Shown here in pieces: positions 20,678 through 28,145 of a DNA stretch of 64,000 nucleotides. Source of the DNA: an uncultured Verrucomicrobiales bacterium (lineage in GTDB: Bacteria; Verrucomicrobiota; Verrucomicrobiia; Verrucomicrobiales; Akkermansiaceae). The notes below the pieces were generated by a model. It did not search any database. It had not been told where the DNA came from and saw only the letters and a program-made list of their open reading frames with translations. The stretch lies in assembly GCA_937928545.1 (NCBI GenBank), contig CALGJQ010000005.1, forward strand, positions 100,933 through 164,932, given 5' to 3'. A program made the translations under genes and the position numbers. The stretch's first letter is position 1, and each line of letters begins with the position of its first letter.

Positions 20678-23478
20678 GCGAATCCCATGCGTTCGAGGTG
20701 AGCGTTGACCTTTTCCTCCAGCTCGGTGACGCGGTCGGTCATTTGTGGGAGGGGCGTTTCGTAGCGGTCGGCGAGTTCCTTGACCCGCTGGGTGAGCGCC
20801 TGACTGATGCGATCCATCTCGCCGTGGATGGCGGTTTCCAGGGTGGTGAGCCATTTGTCATCGACGACGAGTGTCTTGACCTCGTCCTCACTGAGTCCGG
20901 GGTATTTGTCGTGGGCGAGTTGGTCGAGCTTTTCAATGAGTCCAGGGACCCGTTTTTTGTTTACCGTCTTACCGTTCAAGATTGTTTTGATCTCGGTCTC
21001 TTGGTCAAGGAGTTCGAGGTAGCGAGTGACGGCTTGGAGGTCGCGGAGGTTTTCGGGGAGCGGGTCTTCGTCGAGGCGGGCGACGAAGGCGGCCTCGACG
21101 GCGGCGAGTTGCTCCTTGGCTTCTTTGGCGGCGTCCTTCTGGGCTTTGTCGGTATCGAGGTAGCGGGTGAGGGTGTCGTGTTCCTCGCCTTCGCCGCTTT
21201 CTGAGAGGGCGGCGGCGCGGTCTTTGACGGCCTTGAGGGTGAGCTTGCCCTTGGCGTTCTTCAGCGGGGTGAGGTGATCGTGCTCGCTAAGTTCGCGGAG
21301 GCGGGCGGCGTGGTCTTTGGCCGATTCGGTGAGGGCGAGGTAGGCGGCGCAGGCGGGTTTGTCCTCGTCGTTCCAGAGGGCGACGATGGTCTGGGTTTGG
21401 GCGGTCTGGGCGTCGCTCTTGGTGGTGACATCCTTAAGCGCGCCTTCTTCGCCACCGTGTTCTTCTTCGAGCTCGGTCTTGGTGGTGACGACGGTTTCCA
21501 GTTCGGCCTGTTGGGCGTCGATGGCGGCTTGTTCCTCGGCGAAGTAGCGGGCAACCAATAAGGCTTTGGGAATTAAGTCTGATTTGAAGCGTCGCTTTCC
21601 TAGAAGAATATCATGGCTTTCGGGCCAAACCATCATGCCCTTTTTATTTTTGATCTGAAGAATCTCGCGAATCTTGTTTCCAGCTAACCAGCCGTCGGCG
21701 GCGATGAGATAGCAGTCGTCCTGCATGGTCGCGGCCCAGTAATCCATGAGGTGCTGGTAAACGGCGTAGGGGTCGATGAGGTCGCGGGCTTCCTCCAGTT
21801 CGTAGTGGGCGAGAAGGGACTCGGAGTGATCGTGGATGATATGCTTAGGCAGGCAGTCCACTTGCAGGTCGCGCAGGCCAGTGGCGGCGGTGTCTCGCCA
21901 CTGGGTGAAGTGGGTGTTCATGCCTTCGATGAAGTCGGCGAACTGGGGGTGCTGGTGAATGGCGTTCTTAAGCTCGGTCTTTTCAACTGTGAGATCGGCA
22001 TAGCCGGGGCGCTGATCGCTGAAGAGGCTGCTGCGGAGGTCAGGGCAGACCTGCCAGTAGTCGTCGAGGGCCTCAATGTCGCGGCTGGGGATGCCGCCGC
22101 GCAGGTGGCCGTCGATGTCCTGCTTGTCCTCGGCCTCGCGGGTGTCGATGTAGCGGGGGAGGTTGAGGTTGAAGTCGTTCTTCGGGTCGGCGATTTCGTC
22201 GTGCGGGACGAGGCGCGAGAAGCCGGAGTGTTCCTCAGCGTTGGTGAAGACATCGACAATTTTGTGAAGGTCGCGCTCGCGCAGACGGTTCTTGTTGCCG
22301 TCCTTCATGAAGCCCTTGCTGGCATCGATCATGAAGATGCCCTTGCGGGCGGTGGCGTTCTCCTTATCGAGGACGAGGATGCAGGCTGGGATGCCGGTGC
22401 CGTAAAAGAGGTTGGCAGGGAGGCCGATAATCCCCTTGAGGTAACCGGAGCGGACGAGCTTCTTGCGGATGACGGCCTCGGCATTGCCCCGGAAGAGGAC
22501 GCCGTGCGGGAGAATGCAGGCGCCTTTGCCCTCGCTCTTCATCGAGCGGATGAGGTGGAGGAGGTAGGCGTAGTCGCCCTGTTTGCCCGGAGGCTCGCCC
22601 CACTGGAAGCGCTGGTAGGGATCAGATGACGGGGTGAGGCCGGTGCTCCAGGTCTTGTCGGAGAAGGGAGGGTTGGCGACGACGTAATCGTAAGTGCGGA
22701 GTTGCTCGCCATCCTTGAACTTAGGATTGGAGAGAGTGTTTCCCGAGAGCACGTTGGCCGTCGGGAAGTCGTGCAGGATCATATTCATGCGGGCGAGACC
22801 GGCGGTGGTGACGTCCATTTCCTGCCCTTCGAGGGTGATGTGGGTGCCGGCTTCGGCGGCGACCTTTAGGAGGAGCGAGCCGGAGCCGCAGGTGGGGTCG
22901 TAGGCGGTGGTGGAAGCGATGGCATTGTCGGGCGAGATGCCGATAACCTTAGCCATGATGCGGCTGACCTCGGACGGGGTGTAGAACTGGCCCTTGGACT
23001 TGCCGGATTCCGTGGCGAAGTGTCGCATGAGATACTCGTAAGCATCGCCGAGGAGGTCGTCGTTGTCGGCACGATGCTGGGAGAAATCGAGTTCTGGTTT
23101 TTCGAAGATGCCAACGAGGTTGGTGAGGCGGTCGACCATGGCCTTGCCTTCGCCGAGCTTGTTGGGGTCGTTGAAGTCGGGGAAGTCGCTGCGGGCGAGG
23201 CGTGAGTTGGCTTCGATGAGCGGCTGAATGACCTGGGTGTTGATCTTATCTCCGATGTCACTCTTGCCCTTTAGGGCGATCATGTCCTTGAAGCTGGCTC
23301 CCTCCGGAATCGTTACAGGTGGCGCGAAGTCATCGGAGTCGCCGTATTTATCGGAGACGTATTTGATGAAGAGCATGAAGAGGACGTAGTCCTTGTATTG
23401 GCTGGCATCCATGCCGCCGCGGAGTTCGTCGCAAGAGGCCCAGAGGGAGGAGTAGAGTTCGGATTTCTTGATGGCCAT
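20668..23478 (-). CDS. hsdM: Type I restriction enzyme, methyltransferase subunit, long form
   Basis: 936-residue N6-adenine methyltransferase subunit. N-terminal HsdM helical domain (SSLWASCDELRGGMDASQYKD), then the SAM-binding motif DPTCGSG at 194-200 and the catalytic NPPF at 269-272. Usual HsdM proteins are about 500-550 residues; here an extra region of about 430 residues (500-936) contains charged coiled-coil segments. Long HsdM forms exist, so this is probably a subfamily trait rather than a fusion artefact. First gene of the RM operon. By eye it is richer in G+C and GCG/GAG-type codons than the flanking genes, which fits horizontal transfer (not computed). Confidence 0.93.
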   Translation of the reverse strand: MAIKKSELYSSLWASCDELRGGMDASQYKDYVLFMLFIKYVSDKYGDSDDFAPPVTIPEGASFKDMIALKGKSDIGDKINTQVIQPLIEANSRLARSDFPDFNDPNKLGEGKAMVDRLTNLVGIFEKPELDFSQHRADNDDLLGDAYEYLMRHFATESGKSKGQFYTPSEVSRIMAKVIGISPDNAIASTTAYDPTCGSGSLLLKVAAEAGTHITLEGQEMDVTTAGLARMNMILHDFPTANVLSGNTLSNPKFKDGEQLRTYDYVVANPPFSDKTWSTGLTPSSDPYQRFQWGEPPGKQGDYAYLLHLIRSMKSEGKGACILPHGVLFRGNAEAVIRKKLVRSGYLKGIIGLPANLFYGTGIPACILVLDKENATARKGIFMIDASKGFMKDGNKNRLRERDLHKIVDVFTNAEEHSGFSRLVPHDEIADPKNDFNLNLPRYIDTREAEDKQDIDGHLRGGIPSRDIEALDDYWQVCPDLRSSLFSDQRPGYADLTVEKTELKNAIHQHPQFADFIEGMNTHFTQWRDTAATGLRDLQVDCLPKHIIHDHSESLLAHYELEEARDLIDPYAVYQHLMDYWAATMQDDCYLIAADGWLAGNKIREILQIKNKKGMMVWPESHDILLGKRRFKSDLIPKALLVARYFAEEQAAIDAQQAELETVVTTKTELEEEHGGEEGALKDVTTKSDAQTAQTQTIVALWNDEDKPACAAYLALTESAKDHAARLRELSEHDHLTPLKNAKGKLTLKAVKDRAAALSESGEGEEHDTLTRYLDTDKAQKDAAKEAKEQLAAVEAAFVARLDEDPLPENLRDLQAVTRYLELLDQETEIKTILNGKTVNKKRVPGLIEKLDQLAHDKYPGLSEDEVKTLVVDDKWLTTLETAIHGEMDRISQALTQRVKELADRYETPLPQMTDRVTELEEKVNAHLERMGFAWN

Positions 23479-23543
23479 AAATCTTCTGAAGGAGAGATAT
23501 CATTTGCCAAGGAGGGCGTCGAACCCGGAAGAGGGTGGTTTTT

Positions 23544-24093
23544 CTATTTTCCAGCTTTATCTAGAAACTGGATCAAGAAGTCGATGCGCTTTCGGACCTC
23601 GGGTGTTTCTAGGAGGCGTTGTCGGTCGTTGGGGGCGTGGATGAATTGTTGGGCGATGGCGTCGGAGCAGGTTGCGGCGTCCCTCAGCTGTTTCAAGTGC
23701 TCCGAGGAAATGAACATTATCTCCAAAGAGTTCATTATGAAGTTGCCAACGCTCTAAGTAGTCGATGGGTGAAGCTTGTGGCTCTTCGTCCTGCCGATGA
23801 ATGACCTTCATCCCGAAATGATCGGGCCAAGTGGCCTTAAGAAAAGTGGCGCGCTCTTCGATGAATCAGACTTGGTGCTCGTTTCCCTCAGCAGTGGGAG
23901 CCAGCGCTAGCTCTGGGAGCGGCGAAGCGAGAAAGAGATCGTTTTCTTTGGAGTAGTTTCTGAAGAGTGCGACTTCTTCTGCGTGATAGGTTGTGCCTCC
24001 ATAAAAACGCGCACTTGCTTCGCTGCTTTTTCGGAGCTGCGTAGCAAGTGTTTCGAGCGAGATTCTCGCAGTTTTTGGACGTCGATCACACAA
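23544..24093 (-). pseudogene. Chimeric pseudogene: polyvalent-kinase-like fragment with a nonsense codon, joined to a copied LON-gene tail
   Basis: Reading leftwards from 24093, one frame gives about 75 residues ending EGNEHQV, a TGA at 23866-23868, then in the same frame FIEERATFLKATWPDHFGMK and ASPIDYLERWQLHNELFGDN, reaching about 23690. The G-EH-V / K-T-P--FG / YLERWxLHNELFGDD pattern resembles the kinase-like domain of phage 'polyvalent' proteins (tentative). From about 23685 to 23545 the DNA instead matches the 3' end of the neighbouring LON gene (24157-24290) closely, in another frame (ATCSDAIAQQFIHAPNDRQR, then LLETPEVRKRIDFLIQFL). No intact gene remains. This accounts for the otherwise gene-free 23479-24147. 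Confidence 0.6.
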
Positions 24094-24147
24094 AGAACTT
24101 AGGCGGTTTGGAGTTTATTTAAAGGGTAAAGATGCCGTGGGTTCGCT

Positions 24148-24768
24148 TCAGTCTTGCTGGCCGGCTTTCTTGAGAAACTGGAGGAGGAAATCGATGCGTT
24201 TTCGAACCTCGGGTGTTTCGAGGAGGCGTTGGCGGTCGTTGGGGTCGTGGATGAATTGTTGGGCGACGGCATCGGAGCAGGTGGCGGAGTCGCCGGCTTT
24301 ATCGAGGGTGGCATTGACCTGTTCGTTGACCTCAGAGGGGAAGTTGGAGAGGGCGCGGTTGATGGCGCGGCGGAGGCGGTCGAGGCTCTCTTTTTCTTCG
24401 GCTGCGGGGAGGGTGGTGTCGAGGACGGGGCGAATGCTGGCGTAGGGGTAGGGTTTGTCATCATGCCATTCGTCGAAGTAAACGCGGAAGATGCCGTGGA
24501 GAAGGAGGTTGGAGGTGCCTTCCTCTGATTCACGCGATGCGCGGATGAGTCCGATGGTCCCGACGGGAGCGGCGCAGCGGTCGGGATCGTTGCTGTCGTC
24601 GCCGATGAGGTTGCCGATGCAGAACATGCAAGTTCCCTCGAGGGCGTCTTCGAGCATCTGGCGGTAGCGAGGCTCGAAGATATGAAGGGGCATGCCTCCG
24701 TGAGGGAAGAGGACGGTGTCAGGTAGGAGCATGACGCCGCACTTTTCAGGGATTTCGAGCGAGTTCAC
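24148..24768 (-). CDS. LON substrate-binding-domain protein (stand-alone)
   Basis: 206 residues beginning at a GTG (24768); no better ATG lies upstream, and the next in-frame ATG would delete the first strand. The protein matches the N-terminal domain of Lon protease: LLPDTVLFPHGGMPLHIFEPRY, MLEDAL, GTIGLIRASRE, LLLHGIFRV, followed by a helical bundle. There is no ATPase or protease domain, so it is a stand-alone LON-domain protein, possibly a substrate adaptor (inference). The last 45 codons are duplicated in the pseudogene about 0.5 kb downstream. Unrelated by sequence to the neighbouring RM genes. Confidence 0.87.
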   Translation of the reverse strand: MNSLEIPEKCGVMLLPDTVLFPHGGMPLHIFEPRYRQMLEDALEGTCMFCIGNLIGDDSNDPDRCAAPVGTIGLIRASRESEEGTSNLLLHGIFRVYFDEWHDDKPYPYASIRPVLDTTLPAAEEKESLDRLRRAINRALSNFPSEVNEQVNATLDKAGDSATCSDAVAQQFIHDPNDRQRLLETPEVRKRIDFLLQFLKKAGQQD

Positions 24769-24782
24769 TAGTTTGGTGTCGG

Positions 24783-24880
24783 GAGTAGGTTGGTGGTTGT
24801 GAGACCTAGCGGTTGGCTTTTAGCTTTTGGCTCGGGGGCTAAGAGCTAAAGGCTAAGCGCTAATTGCTAAGTGGTTCGGA
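24783..24880 (-). repeat. Intergenic repeat, copy A (hairpin-forming)
   Basis: Lies between the MetY 3' end and the LON-domain gene. It shares GACCTAGCG(G/A)TTGGCT and the AAGCGCTAA(T/C)TGC-GTGGTTCG blocks with copy B at 26195-26270. TTTAGCTTTTGGCTC can pair with the following CTAAGAGCTAAA, giving an imperfect hairpin that could act as terminator of metY. Confidence 0.6.
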
Positions 24881-24899
24881 GGCCCTTCGACTGTGCAGC

Positions 24900-26177
24900 T
24901 TAAGAAAGGGCTTGGTCGAGGTCGGCTAGGATGTCGTCGATGTGCTCGATGCCGACGGAGAGGCGGACGAGTTCGGGACGGATGCCACCGGCAAGTTGTT
25001 GTTCTGCGGAGAGTTGGGAATGGGTCGTGGTGGCTGGGTGAATGGCCAAGGACTTGGCGTCACCGAGGTTGGCGACGTGGGAGAACATCTTGAGATTATT
25101 GATGAACTTGGCTCCCGCTTCAGCTCCACCTTTGATGCCGAAGACGACGACGGAGCCGCCTTTGCCGCGAAGGTATTTTTGGTTCTTGGCGTATTCGGGG
25201 TCGTCTTCGAGGCCGGGGAAGCGGACCCACTCGACACTGGGGTGGCTTTTAAGATGTTTGGCGACGGCGAGGGAGTTTTCGCAGTGGCGATCCATGCGGA
25301 GCGGGAGGGTTTCGATTCCTTGGAGGAACTGCCAGGAGTTATCGGGTGAGATGCAGGCTCCGAGGTTGCGAAGAGGGACGGTGCGCATTCTCAAGATGTA
25401 GGCGAGGGGCGCGAGCATGTCGGGAAGGTCGTGTCCCCAGCGGAGGCCGTGGTATGAATTGTCGGGATTATCAAAGAGGGGGTGCTTTCCGCCAGCCCAG
25501 TTGAAGCGGCCGGAGTCGATTACGATGCCGCCAAGTCCGGTGCCGTGTCCGCCGAGCCATTTGGTGAGGGAGTGGACGACGATGTCTGCTCCATGGTTGA
25601 GTGGATTGGTGAGGTAAGGGGTGGAACAAGTGGCATCGACAATGAGAGGAAGGCCATTCCCTTTGGCGATCGCGCCGACGGCGTCGAGGTCGGTGATTTC
25701 GAGCGCGGGATTGGAAACTGTTTCGCAGAAGAGGGCGCGGGTTTTGTCGTCGATCGCGTTGGCGAATTGCTGTGGGTCTTGGGAATCGACAAAGCGGACC
25801 TCGATACCAAGAGCGGGGAGGATGTCGTTGAACTGAGTGTATGAGCCACCGTAGAGGTTGCGGGCGGAGACGATGTTGTCGCCGGCTTGGGCGAGGTTGA
25901 TGATGGAGTTGAAAATGGCAGCGGTGCCGGATGAGTGGGCGAGGCCTGCGAGTTCGTGCGCGCCTTCGAGGAGGCAGATGCGCTTTTCAAGAACGTCCGT
26001 AGTGGGGTTCATGAGGCGGGTGTAAATATTCCCGAGTTCTTTGAGGGCAAAGAGGTTGGCGGCGTGCTCAGTGTCGTTGAAAGTGAAAGCGGTCGACTTA
26101 TAGATGGGGACGGCGCGGGAGTTGGTGTCGGAGTCTGGCTGATGACCACCGTGGAGGCAGAGTGTTTCGTGTTTCAT
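24900..26177 (-). CDS. metY: O-acetylhomoserine aminocarboxypropyltransferase (sulfhydrylase)
   Basis: 425-residue PLP enzyme of the Cys/Met metabolism family; it makes homocysteine from O-acetylhomoserine and sulfide. The ATG at 26177 gives [15 protein letters not shown], the normal family N-terminus; about 84 upstream in-frame residues are non-family and discarded. Seen: [19 protein letters not shown], the PLP-lysine motif [12 protein letters not shown], and a C-terminal [14 protein letters not shown]. Length and the insert around [15 protein letters not shown] favour the O-acetylhomoserine rather than the cystathionine branch. Flanked on both sides by copies of the same intergenic repeat. 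No riboswitch was recognised upstream. Confidence 0.92.
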   Translation of the reverse strand: MKHETLCLHGGHQPDSDTNSRAVPIYKSTAFTFNDTEHAANLFALKELGNIYTRLMNPTTDVLEKRICLLEGAHELAGLAHSSGTAAIFNSIINLAQAGDNIVSARNLYGGSYTQFNDILPALGIEVRFVDSQDPQQFANAIDDKTRALFCETVSNPALEITDLDAVGAIAKGNGLPLIVDATCSTPYLTNPLNHGADIVVHSLTKWLGGHGTGLGGIVIDSGRFNWAGGKHPLFDNPDNSYHGLRWGHDLPDMLAPLAYILRMRTVPLRNLGACISPDNSWQFLQGIETLPLRMDRHCENSLAVAKHLKSHPSVEWVRFPGLEDDPEYAKNQKYLRGKGGSVVVFGIKGGAEAGAKFINNLKMFSHVANLGDAKSLAIHPATTTHSQLSAEQQLAGGIRPELVRLSVGIEHIDDILADLDQALS

Positions 26178-26194
26178 TTTTAGATTTGGTTTCG

Positions 26195-26270
26195 GAAGTA
26201 GGAAGGAGGTTGGAAGACCTAGCGATTGGCTAAAAGCTAAAGGCCAAGCGCTAACTGCGAGGTGGTTCGT
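26195..26270 (-). repeat. Intergenic repeat, copy B
   Basis: Between the sugar isomerase-like gene end and the metY start. Shares its left part (AGTAGG...GGTTGG..AGACCTAGCGATTGGCT) and right part (AAGCGCTAACTGC..GTGGTTCG) with copy A; TTGGC...GCCAA gives a short hairpin. Copy B is shorter because the middle is missing. Confidence 0.6.
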
Positions 26271-26277
26271 TGGCTTT

Positions 26278-27234
26278 TTAAGGTGTGAGAGTTGTTTGAG
26301 GAAGGTTTTGGGTTTCGGGGTATTTTTTACGCCAGAGTTGGGCGGCGGGGAGGATCTGTTCGGTTTTACGAGTGGGGGAAAGTTCCCAGGTGAAGGGCAT
26401 CTCGGGGCGGAAATGTTTGAGGAGGTCATCGTAGGGGAGCTCGCCGGTAAAGGGGACGCGGTGGTCTCGTTTTGGCCATTGGACGTCGTGGAGGTGAGCG
26501 CCGATGAGGTAGGGGGCCATTTTGCCTAGCCATTCGTCGTGATCGAGAAGGCCGAGGTTGTGTTTGAGTCCGACGTGGCCGAAGTCATGCCAGTAGCCGA
26601 TCTGGGGGCAGTCGGCGAAGTGTTCCTGAAGGGCGACCATTTCGCGTTCATCGGGGACGTCTTCGTATTTCGAGCGGGACTCGACGGCGAGGACAACGCC
26701 CGCTTTTTTGGCGGGTTCGATGAGGGCTTCGAGAGTTTCGATGGCTCGTTGATAGTGCTTGGGGCCGGTTTTTTCGCGGCGTTTCACGCAGGCGAGTTTG
26801 TCGTCGGCGTATTCGTCAGTGAGTTGTTCGCCTGCGGCCAATTTTTTCGTGAGGAGTCCGGTCCATTTTTTATGAGGCATGGCGGTGACCGAGCCCATGT
26901 GAAGAACGACGTAGCTGGCGCCGAATTCCTCGGCCATTTCGAGGGTTTTTAAGGTTTCTTTGAAAGCCTTGTTTCGCTCGTTAGGATTGTCGGAGGAGAA
27001 TTCGTAGGCGTCTGGGGCATCGATCATCACTTCCGTGGGCGAGGGGAAGTAGTTATGGACGCCAACGCATTTGAATTTGTTGGCGGCGAAGGCGCGTTGA
27101 ATTCCGGGGAGCTTGGCGATGGTCATGCCGTGGGAGAGTTCGAGAGTGTCGAATCCGAGTTCGAGGATTTCATCGACGATATCTTCACCATCATCGTGGC
27201 GTGAGTTGTTCCAACAGGTGGAGAAAGCAAGCAT
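26278..27234 (-). CDS. Sugar phosphate isomerase/epimerase-like TIM-barrel protein
   Basis: 318 residues of the xylose isomerase-like TIM barrel superfamily (AP endonuclease family 2 fold). Metal-site-type segments are LGFDTLELSHG near the N-terminus, VVLHMGSV, VVLAVESRSKYED, IGYWHDFGHV and IGAHLHDVQWPKRDHR, with the E/D/H/E ligands in the usual order. No signal peptide, so cytoplasmic. Substrate cannot be inferred; such proteins in PVC bacteria usually act in sugar or inositol catabolism. Separate transcription unit from metY, divided by repeat B. Confidence 0.85.
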   Translation of the reverse strand: MLAFSTCWNNSRHDDGEDIVDEILELGFDTLELSHGMTIAKLPGIQRAFAANKFKCVGVHNYFPSPTEVMIDAPDAYEFSSDNPNERNKAFKETLKTLEMAEEFGASYVVLHMGSVTAMPHKKWTGLLTKKLAAGEQLTDEYADDKLACVKRREKTGPKHYQRAIETLEALIEPAKKAGVVLAVESRSKYEDVPDEREMVALQEHFADCPQIGYWHDFGHVGLKHNLGLLDHDEWLGKMAPYLIGAHLHDVQWPKRDHRVPFTGELPYDDLLKHFRPEMPFTWELSPTRKTEQILPAAQLWRKKYPETQNLPQTTLTP

Positions 27235-27290
27235 GGCTGACGGATGTTATGGGGGATTTCGATTTTTAACAGGGGGTTTTCTCTTAGGGG

Positions 27291-27329
27291 TAAAAAAATG
27301 GCTCCTTTCGCACGAGGGAAAGGAGCCAG
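27291..27329 (-). terminator. Rho-independent terminator of the PEP-CTERM gene
   Basis: Strong inverted repeat TGGCTCCTTTC / GAAAGGAGCCA with an 8-nt loop, followed on the minus strand by a run of seven T. It is located about 25 bp after the PEP-CTERM stop codon. Confidence 0.85.
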
Positions 27330-27353
27330 AAGATATTTTTTGCGGAAGGTAAT

Positions 27354-28043
27354 CTAGCGCTTGCGGCGGGAGAAGAGGAAGCCTGAGCCGAGAATTAGGA
27401 GGAGTGAGGAGGTGGGTTCAGGAACTTTGTCGATAACAACGTCTCCGCTGTATTCGAATTGGGCATTGTTGATCCACATCCATGCGGCTGAGCCTACGAT
27501 GTCAATTTTGGTAGCTCCGTTGACCCCTGATTCGGTTGTGGTGGTTCCGCTTCCACCTCCTGGAGATGTTACGGTGCCTGACAACATGGTGTCGGTCGTC
27601 CAAGCGGCCGCGGGAGAGTTATTACCATTATCGACGAGGTCGAAGCTGGTGAAAGAGACTGCGACGTTTGAGCTGACCAAGGTGGAGCCAGCCGGAGCGG
27701 CGGCGCTGGGAGTGGCGGTGACGACACCAAGCTCAAAGGACATGGTCTCGGCGGGAGCAGGGGTGGTCTGGAAGGAATCATTTGTGTTTCCAGAATCACC
27801 AAAGCCGCGGGTATCAAAGTGAACGGGTCCAGTGCCAACTGAAACGGTCACATCGAAAGAGATATCAGCACAGCCGACAGTCTCGGTAATCGTTACGGTG
27901 TAAACGGCTCCGCTGTGGTCTCCAGTATTGCCTGGAGTGACGAGGGCTCCGGTTCCGCTGAAGGATTCGGTGACCATGACAGCTGAGAAGGCGGACGGGG
28001 CTAAGGTAGTGGCAGCACAAACTGCGAGGAGTTGATGTTTCAT
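27354..28043 (-). CDS. PEP-CTERM-sorted secreted protein
   Basis: 229 residues from the ATG at 28043, which starts a signal peptide (MKHQLLAVCAATTLAPSAFSA). The body is Thr/Ser/Gly-rich and beta-like with only one or two cysteines (ETVGCADISFDV). The C-terminus is a full PEP-CTERM sorting signal: VPEPTSS, a hydrophobic helix LLLILGSGFLF, and a basic tail SRRKR. Such proteins are processed by an exosortase and exported to the cell surface or into an extracellular matrix. No exosortase gene is in the window. Function of the body unknown. Followed by a strong terminator. Confidence 0.9.
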   Translation of the reverse strand: MKHQLLAVCAATTLAPSAFSAVMVTESFSGTGALVTPGNTGDHSGAVYTVTITETVGCADISFDVTVSVGTGPVHFDTRGFGDSGNTNDSFQTTPAPAETMSFELGVVTATPSAAAPAGSTLVSSNVAVSFTSFDLVDNGNNSPAAAWTTDTMLSGTVTSPGGGSGTTTTESGVNGATKIDIVGSAAWMWINNAQFEYSGDVVIDKVPEPTSSLLLILGSGFLFSRRKR

Positions 28044-28145
28044 TTGTGTGGGGAGGACGTGTTTGATCAGGTTTTCCCTAAAGTGTTTAGAGAATTTAGA
28101 TTTAAATAACGAATAGGCCGTAAAGCCGTGCAAGTCTTAATCCGT

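Noticed and set aside
20678..20854. 59 extra N-terminal residues for HsdS
   Set aside because: They are an alternative frame of the hsdM 3' end (His/Arg/Pro-rich); the ATG at 20677 fits the family.
21751..22629. 292-residue plus-strand frame opposite hsdM
   Set aside because: Antisense shadow of a GC-rich gene; Gly/Val/Glu-rich low-complexity protein.
23544..23735. Apparent small protein starting MNSLEI like the LON gene
   Set aside because: The similar start is coincidental (it comes from HNELFGDN read in another frame); only the tail is a real duplicate, so it is part of the pseudogene.
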